64,000 bases of DNA from Ostrinia nubilalis (lineage: Eukaryota; Arthropoda; Insecta; Lepidoptera; Crambidae). The notes beneath the pieces are model-generated. The model was not told where the DNA came from. It did no database searches and saw only the letters and a list, made by a program, of their open reading frames with translations. Position numbers and translations under genes: made by a program. The DNA is taken from positions 10,860,001 through 10,924,000 of the forward strand of contig NC_087095.1 of assembly GCF_963855985.1 (NCBI RefSeq), written 5' to 3'. Positions 1 to 13,600 of the stretch are shown one piece after another. How positions within the stretch are numbered: position 1 is the stretch's first letter; the number at the start of each line of letters is the position of its first letter.

Positions 1-979
1 GCTCCTAGCAATGAAAATACAGGTTCTGAATCTACTGAAGTTGTAACTTTGCCCAAGTAAGTTTGAAAATGTTATTTCTAAACTCGAGACAGAATTACTT
101 TAATTACTTAAATAAACTCTCTAGCAATGTTAATAAATGTGCTTTATTTTAATAAATTAATGTTACAGGCCTAAGTTTCGTAGCTATAAACCTCAAGATG
201 AGTTGCTGCAGGAGGCCAAACTAGAAGAAGCTCAGCCCACACTTGTAGAAGATGAGGTTAAGGACCTGCTTGAAGCGGGAAAAGAAAAGGTAGTGTGTTA
301 TCAATTACCTAACTAAATAAAATTCTGTTCTATTCTAACCTAACCATTCTATCTATTTTTAAAAAGAATAGCTGCAAATTCCTAATTCATGTTGTACACA
401 AATCTTAGTCTGGGATTTGGATGTCTATTTGATTATATTTCTATTCCAAGGTTATCTCCAGTCCATTATATGTTAGCTGTATCAATCAAGACAGTTGTAT
501 CACACATGCAACTGATAATACACTTTGCTATTAGACTAATAAGCTCTGTTTCTTTTACCATATTTTGTGAACTATGAATAAGTTATCCATTTCAGCCCCC
601 ATAGACAAGTTGCACTTTTTGATAGAATCAAAAATCAAATCTGTCAAAACTCCATACAAAAAAGGCCTTTGACTAGTTTTCAATTATAATGTGCACTCTG
701 TCTTCACCCACTGAGATGTTTTATGTTCTATACATTCTTATGACATGAAATGATGTATCATTACAGGTTGTGCTGCAAGATTTAGATATATCCAGTTTAG
801 CTCCTAGAAAACCAGATTGGGATCTCAAGAGGGACGTCTCTAAAAAGTTAGAGAAACTTGAAAGGAGAACACAGAAGGCAATAGCGGAGTTAATTTGGGA
901 GAGGTTGAAGGAAGGGGGAGAAGACAACTTGGGGGCCATGGTCTCTATGACTGAGAATAGGCCCACAGACGATGATTGA
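1..979 (+). CDS. CCDC12: CCDC12 (cwf18-family spliceosome protein), 3' exons
   Basis: Partial gene; the 5' end lies left of the window. Three coding exons are visible at 1-56, 169-289 and 767-979 (stop TGA 977-979). All have GT-AG borders (GTAAGT after 56, GTAGTG after 289) and the phases join without a break. The C-terminal part contains 'LAPRKPDWDLKRDV' followed by a basic helix 'KKLEKLERRTQKAIAEL', the signature block of coiled-coil domain-containing protein 12 (cwf18 domain). From family knowledge, this protein joins the Prp19-associated/activated spliceosome in the nucleus. An acidic 'DDD' end closes the protein. The second intron (290-766) carries a dispersed repeat. The gene converges on the carbonic anhydrase gene on the other strand. 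Identification is by remembered similarity; the exon borders are read directly. Confidence 0.93.
596..716. repeat. dispersed repeat in CCDC12 intron 2
   Basis: Second copy of the repeat at 55256-55389. It is diverged and shorter by about 13 bases, and lies upstream of the last CCDC12 exon. Confidence 0.55.
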
Positions 980-1067
980 TATAGCATACAAGGTTTGGAG
1001 TTTGTTACATATTTTTATAAATAATTTGATCATATTTTCTATGTAAATGTAAGTAGGTGTAAGTAAC

Positions 1068-1073
1068 AATAAA
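1068..1073 (+). promoter_or_regulatory. poly(A) signal of CCDC12
   Basis: A canonical AATAAA lies 89 bases after the CCDC12 stop in AT-rich sequence. It implies a short 3' UTR of about 110 bases. Confidence 0.6.
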
Positions 1074-1151
1074 AAGAAATCACAAGTTATTGTTTAAATC
1101 TTTCCAATCAATCCTATTTTTTCGATGTTTTATCAATCAAATGCAGAAATT

Positions 1152-1157
1152 TTTATT
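1152..1157 (-). promoter_or_regulatory. poly(A) signal candidate of the carbonic anhydrase gene
   Basis: On the minus strand this reads AATAAA, about 450 bases after the carbonic anhydrase stop. With the CCDC12 signal at 1068 it defines a tight convergent gene pair, with 3' ends within roughly 100 bases of each other. Other AATAAA-like hexamers occur nearby, so the exact site is uncertain. Confidence 0.4.
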
Positions 1158-1608
1158 ATAACATTTAATATCACAGTATTTAACGTTTCAATTATATTAT
1201 TACATAAATAAATGTCAGTCTGTATACAATATTATGTTTAAACACATTCGTCAGCATTACACCTTGCTGCTTCACAGTTAAGGTTAGTAAGTATGCCCAC
1301 TATACATTTGGATAAAATTTTGGACAACTTAAAGTATTGCACTAGATATTTTTGTTACATTATCAAAAAACATCTATTTAGAAACGATTTTTAAGCAAAC
1401 CTATATCTTTGTGCCAGCTGTCATGAAATAAAACAACAATGTGAATTTGTTAGCAGGCGCTTTCAAGAATACCTAGCATTAATTTGGTATAAATAAACAA
1501 AATGTGATAATAATTAATACGAATATTACAGTACATAATTGATTTGGCAAACTTAAAACAGCTCTTAGCCAAGGGTATCAAATATCATTAACTACAAAAG
1601 GGCAATCT

Positions 1609-4600
1609 TTATAAATAACATAGTAGAGCTAACGTAAGCATAAGTATACTTTCGCGTGGGATATTAGTAAAGGCGTTGTTGTGTCCGTGTTTTCGCCGCG
1701 ACGGTTTAGAGGTGGTGGCGTCTTGGTCGTCGGGGTCGTCTAATTCGTTGTAGCTGAAGTAATTGTTATCGATGTTATAGAAAACCACCCGGTCGCCTAT
1801 CGGTTGGATGGGCCTGAAGTTGTGCGTTATCTTGCCGTGGGTGGACTTCAGTTCCCTGAATGCTTCTATCTGTAAATTGAAACAGGCCGACCAATTAATA
1901 TTATTGTATAAATCAATTTACGATCGTCATTGGATTATTGGTATCTGTTAATCATAGCTCAAAATACGGCTTTTCTAGGTTCTGAAATACCTACCAAGTC
2001 TTAACAGAAAAACATGATCGTCTGCAAAGTAGTAATTGATATCTAAATAAATACCTACAGTAACACCACACGATTGATTGAATCCTCAAGTTTCGAGATG
2101 TTTTATCTTCGTATTAAGTATCTTACGTGTAAACATTGGTCTACATACATAAGTAAGTTGCGAAGACACTTGTAAAGCAATATCGATGAGAACTCAATCA
2201 CGAATGACCTCTAAATATTCCACAAAAAGCTATAGAGGACGAAGACCTAAACAACATCGTCGACCTTTTAGTTGAAGGCTTCTGAACTACAAATGATTCT
2301 AAAAACTAGCAAAGAATCTTCTAATCTGTGTAGGTAAATCCTTGTTGAAGAATGTTTAGGAATAAAGGTCATAGCACACTTATCAACACTGTATCGCCTT
2401 TCGCCGCGGGGCGAGGCGTTTACGTTACGGTGCAGATAAATGTGTTGCAGTATGAAGTTTCATACAAACAATAATGACTGCCTCGAGTTGATAACGGTTA
2501 CGATCCGTTTCCGGGTTGATAAGTGTGCTTCGTCCTTTATTTACCTGATCATGGGCCAGTCTTATAGGTTGCTCGAAGTCCAGCCAGATGACCACTTCGG
2601 AACAAGGCGGCGTGGTCAGCGAGCCTCGGTACGTGAAGTACCTCCGCAGGTCGTAGGGCAGGATGTTCAGGAACGAGAAAGGATTGTTCATGATTACGGT
2701 AGTGTGCGGCTCCGTGACGTTTTCAAGGGCTGACGTGATCTCGTCATATGCCGGGTGTAGGTGTCGATCCAGCTGAAATTAGTAAAAAAAGTAATTAACG
2801 TAAATTGATAAAAGAATAATTTACATGTAAAGGTGGAATTCATGCGGGTGAAAATAGAGACATTAAAAATAAAATACTACTAACTCGTTAAGTTCTTGTG
2901 ATAACTAACGACTGAATCTTACCGCAAGAAACCGCAGAGCTGTACAATTGCGGGCAAAATTATGATCCAAAGAAATCGGTGAAGATTTGTGGTTTTTCTG
3001 TTTGTTTTGTATAATAAGGAAAGTTACCTCATAAAAGAAAGCCAGCACTGTCAAGCCATCTGGGTGTAGAACAGCTTCCTTCATGTTATTGTACTCTTCT
3101 TTGAAGAACACCATGTGCAACTCCATTGGGAAACTAAAGCAAAAATGATAGTACGGTTAACACAACGTTAACTTTAAAGTAAGTATTAGGTGTTCTGTGG
3201 TCAATTAGTCACGTCTGTAATTTTCACATTAAAAATATTAACCACTAACTCGACAATAACGATCCAGTAAGTGCACTCAAGGATGTTTTTTGGCATCATA
3301 ATGAATACGCTTGGGCGAGTAATTCGGGTGTTTGACCCATGGTTGAGGCATCAAGGAGATTTTTTGTTGCACGTACAGTGAAGTGCTAAGTTGCTTAATA
3401 TATTTTTTTACCCGTGATAATAAAGGGCAAAATGTGACTTCTTTTGGTGCCGATGCCGCGATGGCTGTACCAGTTTATTTGGACTTTTTATGATCTGGTT
3501 ACAAAAAAAACTATTGGTGTAACCAAGTCCTGTTCACCTTTGCTTTACCTGTTTGGAATGTCGTTCTAAACGAAAACTTAAAAAAAATGGTCATAAATAG
3601 ATATCATACATCATAGGTACATTTTTTTTTAAAGTGTGTCTTGTGTCTAGGTGCTAGTTTACATAATTTTAAGTTTATTTAATATTACTACACACCTATT
3701 TTATTAGTGGTTTTCCAATGCCGAGTCATGAAAAAAAAGGATAGAGAAACCTTTATGTAAAACTAGCTGTACCCGCGACTTCGTACGCGTGAAACCCGTT
3801 TTTGCAACATTTTTCATTGTTGCTCTGCTCCTATTGATCGTAGCGTGATGTTGTATAGCCGATAGCCTTCCTCGATAAATGGGCTATCTAACACTGAAAG
3901 AATTTTTCAAATCGAACCAGTAGTTCCGGAGATTAGCGCGTTCAAGTAAACAAACAAACTCTTCAGCTTTATAATATTAGTAATAGATAAGGCCTAAGTT
4001 GTGCTATGCTCCTTTATGATCTTACCTTCTATGGTTGATCTTGTCTTCCGAGCCGAAGGTGTCGTTGTCTCCCCAGTGGAAGTGCATTTGGCTGAATATG
4101 TAGTCGCCTTCTAGCGGACCCCCGCGGACGCGAGGATGTGGCTCATTCTCCACCTCTATCAGCACTGGAGAAAGAGAAATCAGATGTCAGTTAGGTACAA
4201 TTTTTTAAGATACTAGCGGTCCGCCACGACTTCGCCCGTGGTACATCATAGCCTATAGCACTCAAGAGATCGCGTACGTAACCAACAGTGAAAGAATTTT
4301 TAAAATCTGTCCAGTAGTTAATGAGATTAGCGCGTTCAAACAAACAACCTATTCAGCTTTATAATATCAGTATAGATATAGATTTCTTCCATAAGTCTAA
4401 CCTTCTTACCCATTGTATTTAGTGCACATGTTTTAACCGCTATTAACAAAATATATTACTTCTTGTACAAAGATAAATGAGAGCACCATTTAAGTAACTT
4501 GATCTAAATACAGGTTATAGTTTCGCATTACAAAAACTATTAAAAAAAAACTCATTATGCTTGGCGAATATCGCGTAAGTCCTGCTGACAAAAAACTTTA

Positions 4601-7600
4601 AATCCGCATTCGTCACTTAATTTATTATGATTAGTAAAGATTATATTAATATCCTTTCGACGCGGAACAACTATAAAAGGCAGTATGTAGTAGGCATCAT
4701 GTTTTTATAAAAGTGTTTTCCTATACGTACCTACTTAAAACACGAGCAAAAAAGTAAACATGAGTAAAAGTGCTTTATCACCTCTTCTTGAGGCGGATGC
4801 GGACTTAACATACCCTTTTCTTGAATAAGTAGGTATGGCTTGTCTTTAATTAAATTAAAAAAAGTTAAATATTATGATAAAAATCAACACAAACCGACTT
4901 CAATTTGCAATCACAGATAGGTTCTCTCAAAGGATAGAAGTGGATAGTTCGGTGCCAATATTACTGGGCTTATTTGTCAGAAAGATTGAAAAAAGAGACG
5001 ATCATTTTCTATCGCGTTTACTACGGTGTTCAAAAAAGAACTACCAACCCGTATGTCCATTATTAGTGACATGCACTCCGTCGATAGAGTCATCGAAGCC
5101 GACGAAGACGATGTCGGGCAGCGTGACCTGCTTGACGCGGAGCACGTTGATGTTGATCGGGCTCTGGTGCTTGCCAGCGCACTCCCGGTAGCGCTCGCCC
5201 CAGTGGGTCGGACCTGGAAATATTTTGGAAAAGAAAATCGTAGAAAACCCGTAAAAAAGTAACCCTAAGTCTAGGCGCAGACCACCGATTTTGAGTTGTC
5301 CGAAAGTTTAATTTGTATGATGAATCGCCCAATACCAAATCGGTGTAATGTGCGCACTTCCATACATGCCGATACTGATTAACTGCCCGACTTAAACTAT
5401 CGTCGATAAAAAATCGGTGGTTTGCGCCTAGGCTAAGTAAACTCCAATAAAAGACTTGAATGCTTATAACTCATGTACCTACTTTACAGTTATAATAAGT
5501 ATGTAGAGTTAAGACGTTACTTCGGATGTTAGTCTGAACACATAGATCAACATTCTGGTATTTAATACCAAAAAGCCTTTGGTATGTTCTGCTATAATGG
5601 CTGACAATAGTGTCTGAGTTTCTTGCGCTGCTTCTTCTCAGCACTGGCCCATTTATTGTCCTGAAGCAGTGGTAGGGTTAATACTGGGACGTGTAAAAGT
5701 GCTTTTTTAAAGCCTACTTACAGAAATAAATGAGTTTTACCTTATTTTTTTAAATTGTATTCTGTAGCTGTACAATAAATTTAAAAAAAAAATGAAATAA
5801 AGGATTATCAAAAAGTTAATTTTGTAAACCTACATTATCTATTTCCGAGGTCTTTGTTTAATCACGTGGAATGAACTCTAGACATGTCGTGTCTCTTTAA
5901 CTATTTATGTTAGTTACCTAAACGAATTACCTATGCCATGATGCACTTAAGACCGGTTTTAATTTAATTTATTGTAAACAAGTGCTAATTGAGCGTGATA
6001 CCAATGAATATTTTGTCTATAATTTTCTAAATGAAAACCTACATACAGGTAGCGTATCTACTTCTCTGAAATGTAAATGGTGTTTAATTAGGCACTTACT
6101 GAATTTTCAGTAATCTATTTCAGTTAATTCTTTTTTTGCTTTGGCGTCATTGACGTAAAAGGTGAAGTCACGTTTATAAAAAACCATTGCATGGTGGATA
6201 ATTTGTTTACCGAATCAATAACACACTGCATAATTTATAAGTTTGCATTAGGTGCCTATATAATAACCTTGAAAGCATTGATAATAGCTTAATTACCAGC
6301 ACGTAAGTGCTTAATAAGTTTTTTAGATTTGTGTCAGATTGGTCGCACCTATAGATCTATTAATACTTCTAAAAAACACAACACAATCTAAATACTGATT
6401 ACTTTCTGATTGAAACACTAGTCAAACAATGAGTTCAAGTTCAAACGTTAATTAAAAAAATAGTGTATTGAATAAACATGATGTACCTTACCTATAACTC
6501 CATCGTATCCAAAATCTTCGCCGCGCGTCAATTTTGGTGCTGAAATAAAAAAGAAACTGTTATAAAACGGCTCTAAAATTCATAATATTGTGTTAAATTG
6601 ACATTTTTAGATGACTCTATTAAACTCTAATTACAACTACCTAATGTTAAACTAAATTACGTTTCGTATCATTAAATGTAGGTATTTAAAAAACCCTAAT
6701 ACCTAGGTAGAGATGTTAAAACACCTTACATGCAACGTAATGACCGTTATTATAATTAACCGAGTGCAATATTTTGCTGTGCTGTGAACATCCTTCCTAC
6801 GATTTGAATAGGTATCCCTTTGTATTCAGTCTAGGCCGGAACATGGCTATTACACTATCAATGATCCACAATCCACATGGAAATAGGCATTGTATGTACT
6901 TGAATAACTCGTCCGTTACACGGTTTCCGCATACAATTTCCATAAGCACATCAACCAAGAAATTGTATAAATCAATGAGATTTAAATGCTCTTAATCGGT
7001 AATAATGTTTTCCGAAGCCTTGCGTCGGACCTTACTCTTTAGTTCCACTTAGCTAAGTTAACAAGCATAATAATAAATTAATTACATCGTGAGATCTTTG
7101 AATCGCCTACTGGCTGCGTGATCTCACATTTTCATACGCATATCTGGAAACAATAACCGTGACACCGCGTTAATATTTATAATCAACTTGTTTTTAACTC
7201 TATATGGAGAAACATAAAATACTTATAACATAAATTGGGTAAATGCTTTTAAAAGTCTGTTACAATAACATATCTCTTGCAAAATTGCAATAAAATATTG
7301 ATCATTATTACTACGTCTTGAAATCATAAAAAGTTTTACCTTCGTAGCACAAAAGTTTTCACCTTGCGTTTTTGACTGGAGGCCTTTTATGTCTTATTGA
7401 TAGCAGTTAAATGTTTTTCGGTACCTACTAACTAATATTATCTTCTGTATCTACAGTGTACCTATACTACAGTAAAAGCTATCTAAGTTATATTCTTTAC
7501 AAAATAAACAAAAAAGGGTAAATGGTAGGTACCATTACGTGATAACTTTTAAAGGCCAAATGAAAACATTTGGTAAAACCTAAGTTTCATTCTGTTAGGC

Positions 7601-10600
7601 CCAGAACAGACGGTGAAACGCAACTGCAACGAAACTGCAACTTTGTGATGATTCTGATGAATGAAACTGAAAGTTTCAAACTGGTCACGTCATGTGTGGT
7701 CTATCAACTAGTCTCAACGGACGCTATAGCAGAAACTTAGATGCAACTCAAAAGTAACTAGCAGTTGCAGTTTCGTTGCAGTTGCGTTTCACCGTCTGTT
7801 CTGGGCCTTAGAAGTTACAAACCAAGTTACAAGTTCGAAACCGTCTATTTTGTTTGTTCTATTTTTAGATTTAGGTATTTAATCATCTAAAATATTTTAA
7901 TTTACATTTTTTTTTGTAAGTAGTTATACTGTTATACATTATGAACTTAATCTATTTTATCTTATAACCTTACGCGGACAAAACCACCACGTGATTGTGA
8001 GGACCACACTCACGATCAATCACCAATGGTTACGCAAGTGCAGAAAAAAGCGGACGTGAACATTGTCGCGATCGATCGATTGTAACAATAGGACAGCAAA
8101 AAAATAATACTCTACAGTTTATTTACTTTACTAATTATTTTTTCACCATAATCATAATTTTCACGGCTATTCGTGTACCGTAAAATGCGGCCGCTTGCAG
8201 CCGTGCAGGCAGACTGGACCGTAACGGTCGCTGACGCGTGTCAAGTTCATTGATAAAAATAAATCGATTTAAATTCACAGCCTAATAATAGTTTTTTGTT
8301 CTCTATTCCAACTCCAATCGATCTGAGTGGCAATGCAGCTATTGTCTCATTAAAATGCTTTGCATTTGCTCTACTATGATAGAGTATGTTGGTAAAACCT
8401 TGGACAGGAATATTCAAATGACTCGTAATTGCTTTCATTCATGGCGGTTGCAATTAAAGACCTACCACAATGTTATATTTTTACAGGAATTATAATAAAC
8501 ATTCTAGGATATAGGTACCTGCCACTCTAGTACCAGCACACATTAATAGTGTATTAATCCTACATTAAAGCTGATATAATTTAAAGCTGTGCATTGATTC
8601 AGATTGTAGAAGATTACAGGCGAAGTGAGGCATATAAATGTGAGGGTTTTGGTGTCATTTTGTATTGAATTAGAAATGAAGACGGATCGCGCATCGCGTG
8701 ACACACGTGTACATACTGCTTATAGTGTGCCTACCCGCCGATTTATAATTCATGGCGAACTTGCAGCGATTGATAGCCCGTTTTGCAGTGACACACTGTC
8801 ACACAACACGACTGCATGGTTTATTAGGCAAATATTTATAAACATACAACTTTATTTCCTAGAGCGATAGTGCCTATTGTACATCTTGGCTAATGAGGAT
8901 GTTACGATAAAGCTTGCTACTCGCAAATTATTGTACCTTGGTCTATCTTTTATACCAGCCATTGATTTTTTTTATTTTAATTAACGATCTACTTAATTTA
9001 TCATGTTACGTTATTTTTGTTACCTACTACGAGTATGTATATAATTTCATTAATATAAACTTATTGTATGAAATTCATAAAATATAAACTTATTGTAGGT
9101 AACAATGCAGTTATATTAACCAATCGACTCCTTCTGCGTATTGAAAGCCTCATTAAAGGCTAAGGTCAATTCGATTCTGTCCCTAACCGAAGCTCGAAAG
9201 AACTTGAATTAGCGAACGCTTCACGCTGACGTTAGTCAGCACATTGTTTGGGCGACAATTAGTTAAGAACAATTCGTGGAGCCTTCGGAAGCATTTCACA
9301 GTTAAATACTTATCGCCCAAAATACCTTTAACCCATGTCGGTCATGTCCGGCAATATTCCCTTGATCGGTTTAGCCCAAAGACAATGACATAGACAATGA
9401 TCGGCATTGTATGGATAATGGCGGTGGAAATGTCCCGCCGTCCATGGAGAAAGTAACGACCTATTCAAACACTATTCCAAGAAAGTAAACCATGCGGCCT
9501 GAATTATTGATGGAAATGTCTTATTTTCTATGATGAGCTATTTATTCGTGCACGCCCCTCAACCCTTGGTAATTGTACGTCAGTTAAACCAACGTGTATT
9601 AAGTTCATCATTATGGATTTCACAAATGCTTAAACACCAGAAAGTCACTCCTTTCAGTTCAATTCATAATCATAACATGTAAGTAAGCTTCATTAAATGA
9701 AGGTAATGTCTGTTTCGAGTCCCAAACTAACCGACTCTATATACATAGAGACAAAAATTCTAAAAGTTAGGTATACTCGTATTTTGTGCTCCATGGGTCC
9801 CAAATAAGATCATTTATTTCTCCTTTTCAGTTAATATTCAGAATCATACTTTCTAGTTTATTTTAACTGGTATGTAAATATTGAAGATTTGGTTTGTCAT
9901 CATCGTCACGCATCGATCAATAAATAATTCTAATGTTCATTTTATTCGCGACCGCACCATGTATAATTTTATAGGTACTCGCATTAATATTCTAATTGCT
10001 TAACATCTGATTATGAATGATTGATGTTGTTTTGTATTAGTTGCTATTTCAAACTGAATTATATGTAATAAAATAAACATGCCAATATAATAAAACGTCA
10101 CCAATACAAGTTTTATTAAACTTTACTAGTCACATTTGGGTTAACATTACATAACCGTATTCTAGGATAAACTTTATACTGCGACAATAATCTAGTCGAT
10201 CCTTGTATCAGATAAAGTAATTCTAAGACTAACAATTTTAGAACTGATCGTGAGCGCACCGCTTGTTGACCGAAGTCCCGTTACCCGATGCACCTCGTTG
10301 CCTGATGTGAATTTAATTAGTTTCACATGCCTACGTAAACCCCATGACAATGTAAAATTCAGCTGGGAATACATCTGATGATGGTGCCGGAAACTAATCA
10401 TAGTGTCTCAGTGCTCACAAAAAACTATTATTTTGTGTTATCAAATTAGAAGTTTTTGGTAGGTACTCATTGTTCACAACGTGCAATGAAAAACGTAACG
10501 ACTTAGAGGCAATTTTAGAGAGGCTTGCGAATTTTGTCGCAGCTATCAGATTAATTCATCACGGATACAATAAAATATTCTAGATCTTTCTACAGTTTCA

Positions 10601-13600
10601 GTTTTCGAATAAAAGTAGAGTTCACGTTTCACGATTTAATTCAGTGAATTAATTAGTACCGCTCGTGAATCTCTAGAAGCTTCTCTGGAAACGTTTTATT
10701 TGTTAAAGAATTTAATAAAATTTCGTAACAGGCATCCTTTCGTCGTTACTTTCTTTCCATTAGTTATGAAGGTGACTTTACTAAATCACATTCTTTGTTA
10801 CAAAACTTTATTGTAAGCAGTCTACTTACTCGTAGTAGATTTTAGAACAGATAATATGACATTGCTTTACTCGTTCAGCGCACGCGATATGGTTAACTGG
10901 TACCGAACAGTTTATTGAGCATTTTAAGTAATAAAAAGCTTGTTATGGTGCATTACGGTTTTACTGTTTCCTACCTCATTTGTCCTAGGCAAGTACTTGT
11001 TTATGGATAATTAATAAACAGACACATCACAGAACATAGAAATTGTGATATAAAAACCTCTGTTCTGTTCTGTGCTTATTACCTTCGGATGAAATTGTTA
11101 AATTATCTAATTGAGAAACTTACTATTATGGTACCTAATCAGATCATTTAGTACTGAAGAGTATTCTCCTGAAAGTTGAATTACATGAAACCTTTGAAAG
11201 TAGGTCTGATCTGATCGTGTGATAAGAAAAATGGTCCCATATTTCACTCGTCGATGGAGTCATCATCAGACGCATACACGATAAGAAAAGAGAAGCTAAG
11301 CATAAGGACCTTAAGACGACCTTATCGAAGATTTGTCTTGAAAAATGAATACTTAAAAGTATTAAGTAGGTATGTTTCAAAAGTTTGCGGCGATTTTCGC
11401 GCACATTTATCTTATTGCCACATAAGTTGACCGTACATGGTCGGATTACCTTTTCCGGAACCATAAAAATGCTCCGTAAAGACTACTCCAAAGGCCTGTA
11501 AGGTCAAGATCAGCAGGCAAAGACCTTTTAATATAACACTATTTAAGTTTGTACAATTGCGAAGTCCGTACGTCGCGCGGGAACCTGGGTCGCATACAAA
11601 TTAATGTGCACTCCTTTGAACGGATTACGCAGTTTCTGACGCTGAGAATGAAAGCTTGTGTTTACAGAACTAATGTGTTAATTATGTAATATACTTACTT
11701 CCTATGTTTGGAAAGTTTTGCTATAATACCAAACCGGTTTGAATGAACACTACACTTTCTCGCCGTCATTTCTCCTGTCTCGGTCCATTTTGTGAAAGAT
11801 CAGGATGTTTAAACAATTCTTTAGTGTTGTTTCATGATTTTCTTTGTGTGAATTTGTGTCATGCGACTAGGTAATGTAGTGCCATGAATGATAAATCACT
11901 GTTCCACATGCCTAGATACGGAGCGATGAGCATGTGCTGTATTCACGGATCGTTGGAGTGTAATCAAATTGGTCGTAATGCCTCTTAACAACCTGTACCT
12001 ATAACAGGTATGCACAGCTTAGCAAAAATTTTCTCTATATCCTGCGAAAATTCTCAGCATAAGCTCGTGTTGATTGCTAATTAATGCAAACATAATAATT
12101 AATTCATACGCCTCAGTGATCCTATGTATGATCTTTACTCTATACGCCTAGTGATGCACATCATCATCATCAGTCATCCTTCATCATTCATTGTCCACTG
12201 TTGAACATAGGCCTCCACCAATGATTTCCACAATGGCCGGTTGGTGGCGGCTTGCATCCAGCGCCTTCCCGCTACCTTTATGAGGTCGTCGGTCCACCTG
12301 TAGTCGGTTTAGTGATGCACAATTTCACATTATTACCTTCAATGGACACCTGGGTTATAAAGCACAAACTTTATCTACTCTTCACATAATTTTATTTAAT
12401 GGAGGCACGGTAGGTAGGTAGGTATTTTTCTGTGTCAACATGAAATATGCGACCGGGTGGAGATCGAATTAAAATAATTTGCTCTGACTTATTGTTGCGC
12501 GTGCACATTGTTGTACTATAAAACATGTTCTAAGTACCTATCCATTCATGGGATGCTTTACCTTACTTTACTACTGTTTTATTGAAACATTTTTGTTATC
12601 CTAATTTACCTATACATGCATAAATAGAATGTATAAAAGCATCATCGGCAGGTACTTTAACAACTTGATCTCGATGGATTCTATTTCGATTGCTCTAGAA
12701 CTATTGTGGTTTTATCACCTTCATTACATCCGTTAGATTGTTTCAAGCTACATACCTAGAACATATTTTGAATAAATAAGTAAAGTAATTGTTGTAGGTA
12801 CCACCGGTATAGAGATAATTAAGTATGTTGAAACTGCATGTATTTATTACAAACGAATAATTAAGACACGAGTCGGTGATTAAGTATAAGTATGTACCTA
12901 GATACATAGCAGATTTATCCACCGTCTACTACACAACAAACTAACTAATTTTGAACGATTTAGGTCTCATGTGTGTGACCTCCCTAAATCATGGAAGGTA
13001 TTCCTAAATTGCTCTATAAATCAATTCTAAAGACTTGTAATTGTTTAAATGTAGATTTACACGTACAGATTTGATGTACGCTTGGTTCAAGTCCAAATGC
13101 CATAAATTCTTTTTATGGTCGATGCAACTGAAGTGCAGCCAACTTTCGGTTTAATTATAACATATAAATAAACATTATACAATAAAGCACGCTTTGGTTG
13201 CATCAACAGATCATTTCATTAAGCTATTCAATCACAAAAGATGGCTCAGCTTTAGAGAAATCGTGTCGCTTTATTAAACATGCAGGTGCTTTGGCTAGGT
13301 TCTATATTTCAAATAGTAAGTTGCTATGTCGCAATGTTTAGCTGGATTTATGTTTAGTGGAGAGACACTATATAAGTATTATCACGAAGATGGAAATTGC
13401 ATTGCAAAGATGTTAATTTTGGCCTTTATCGCAATGTATCCCACTTTCTCGTCGCTGTGATCTGTAAAAGGATAATTACAAACAAAATGACCCGCCAGAG
13501 ATTCTCCAAGAGGGTTATTGCCTCAGCGGCCGCCTACTTCACGAAATTGTGGTCGTGGTGCGCGTGCGGTGATGCAATAAATGACCACACTCAATGTGTG

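Noticed and set aside
11144..11464. 106-codon minus frame (MVPEKVIRP...) as a first exon of carbonic anhydrase
   Set aside because: It has no signal peptide and no suitable donor phase. The exon at 15138-15087 fits perfectly.
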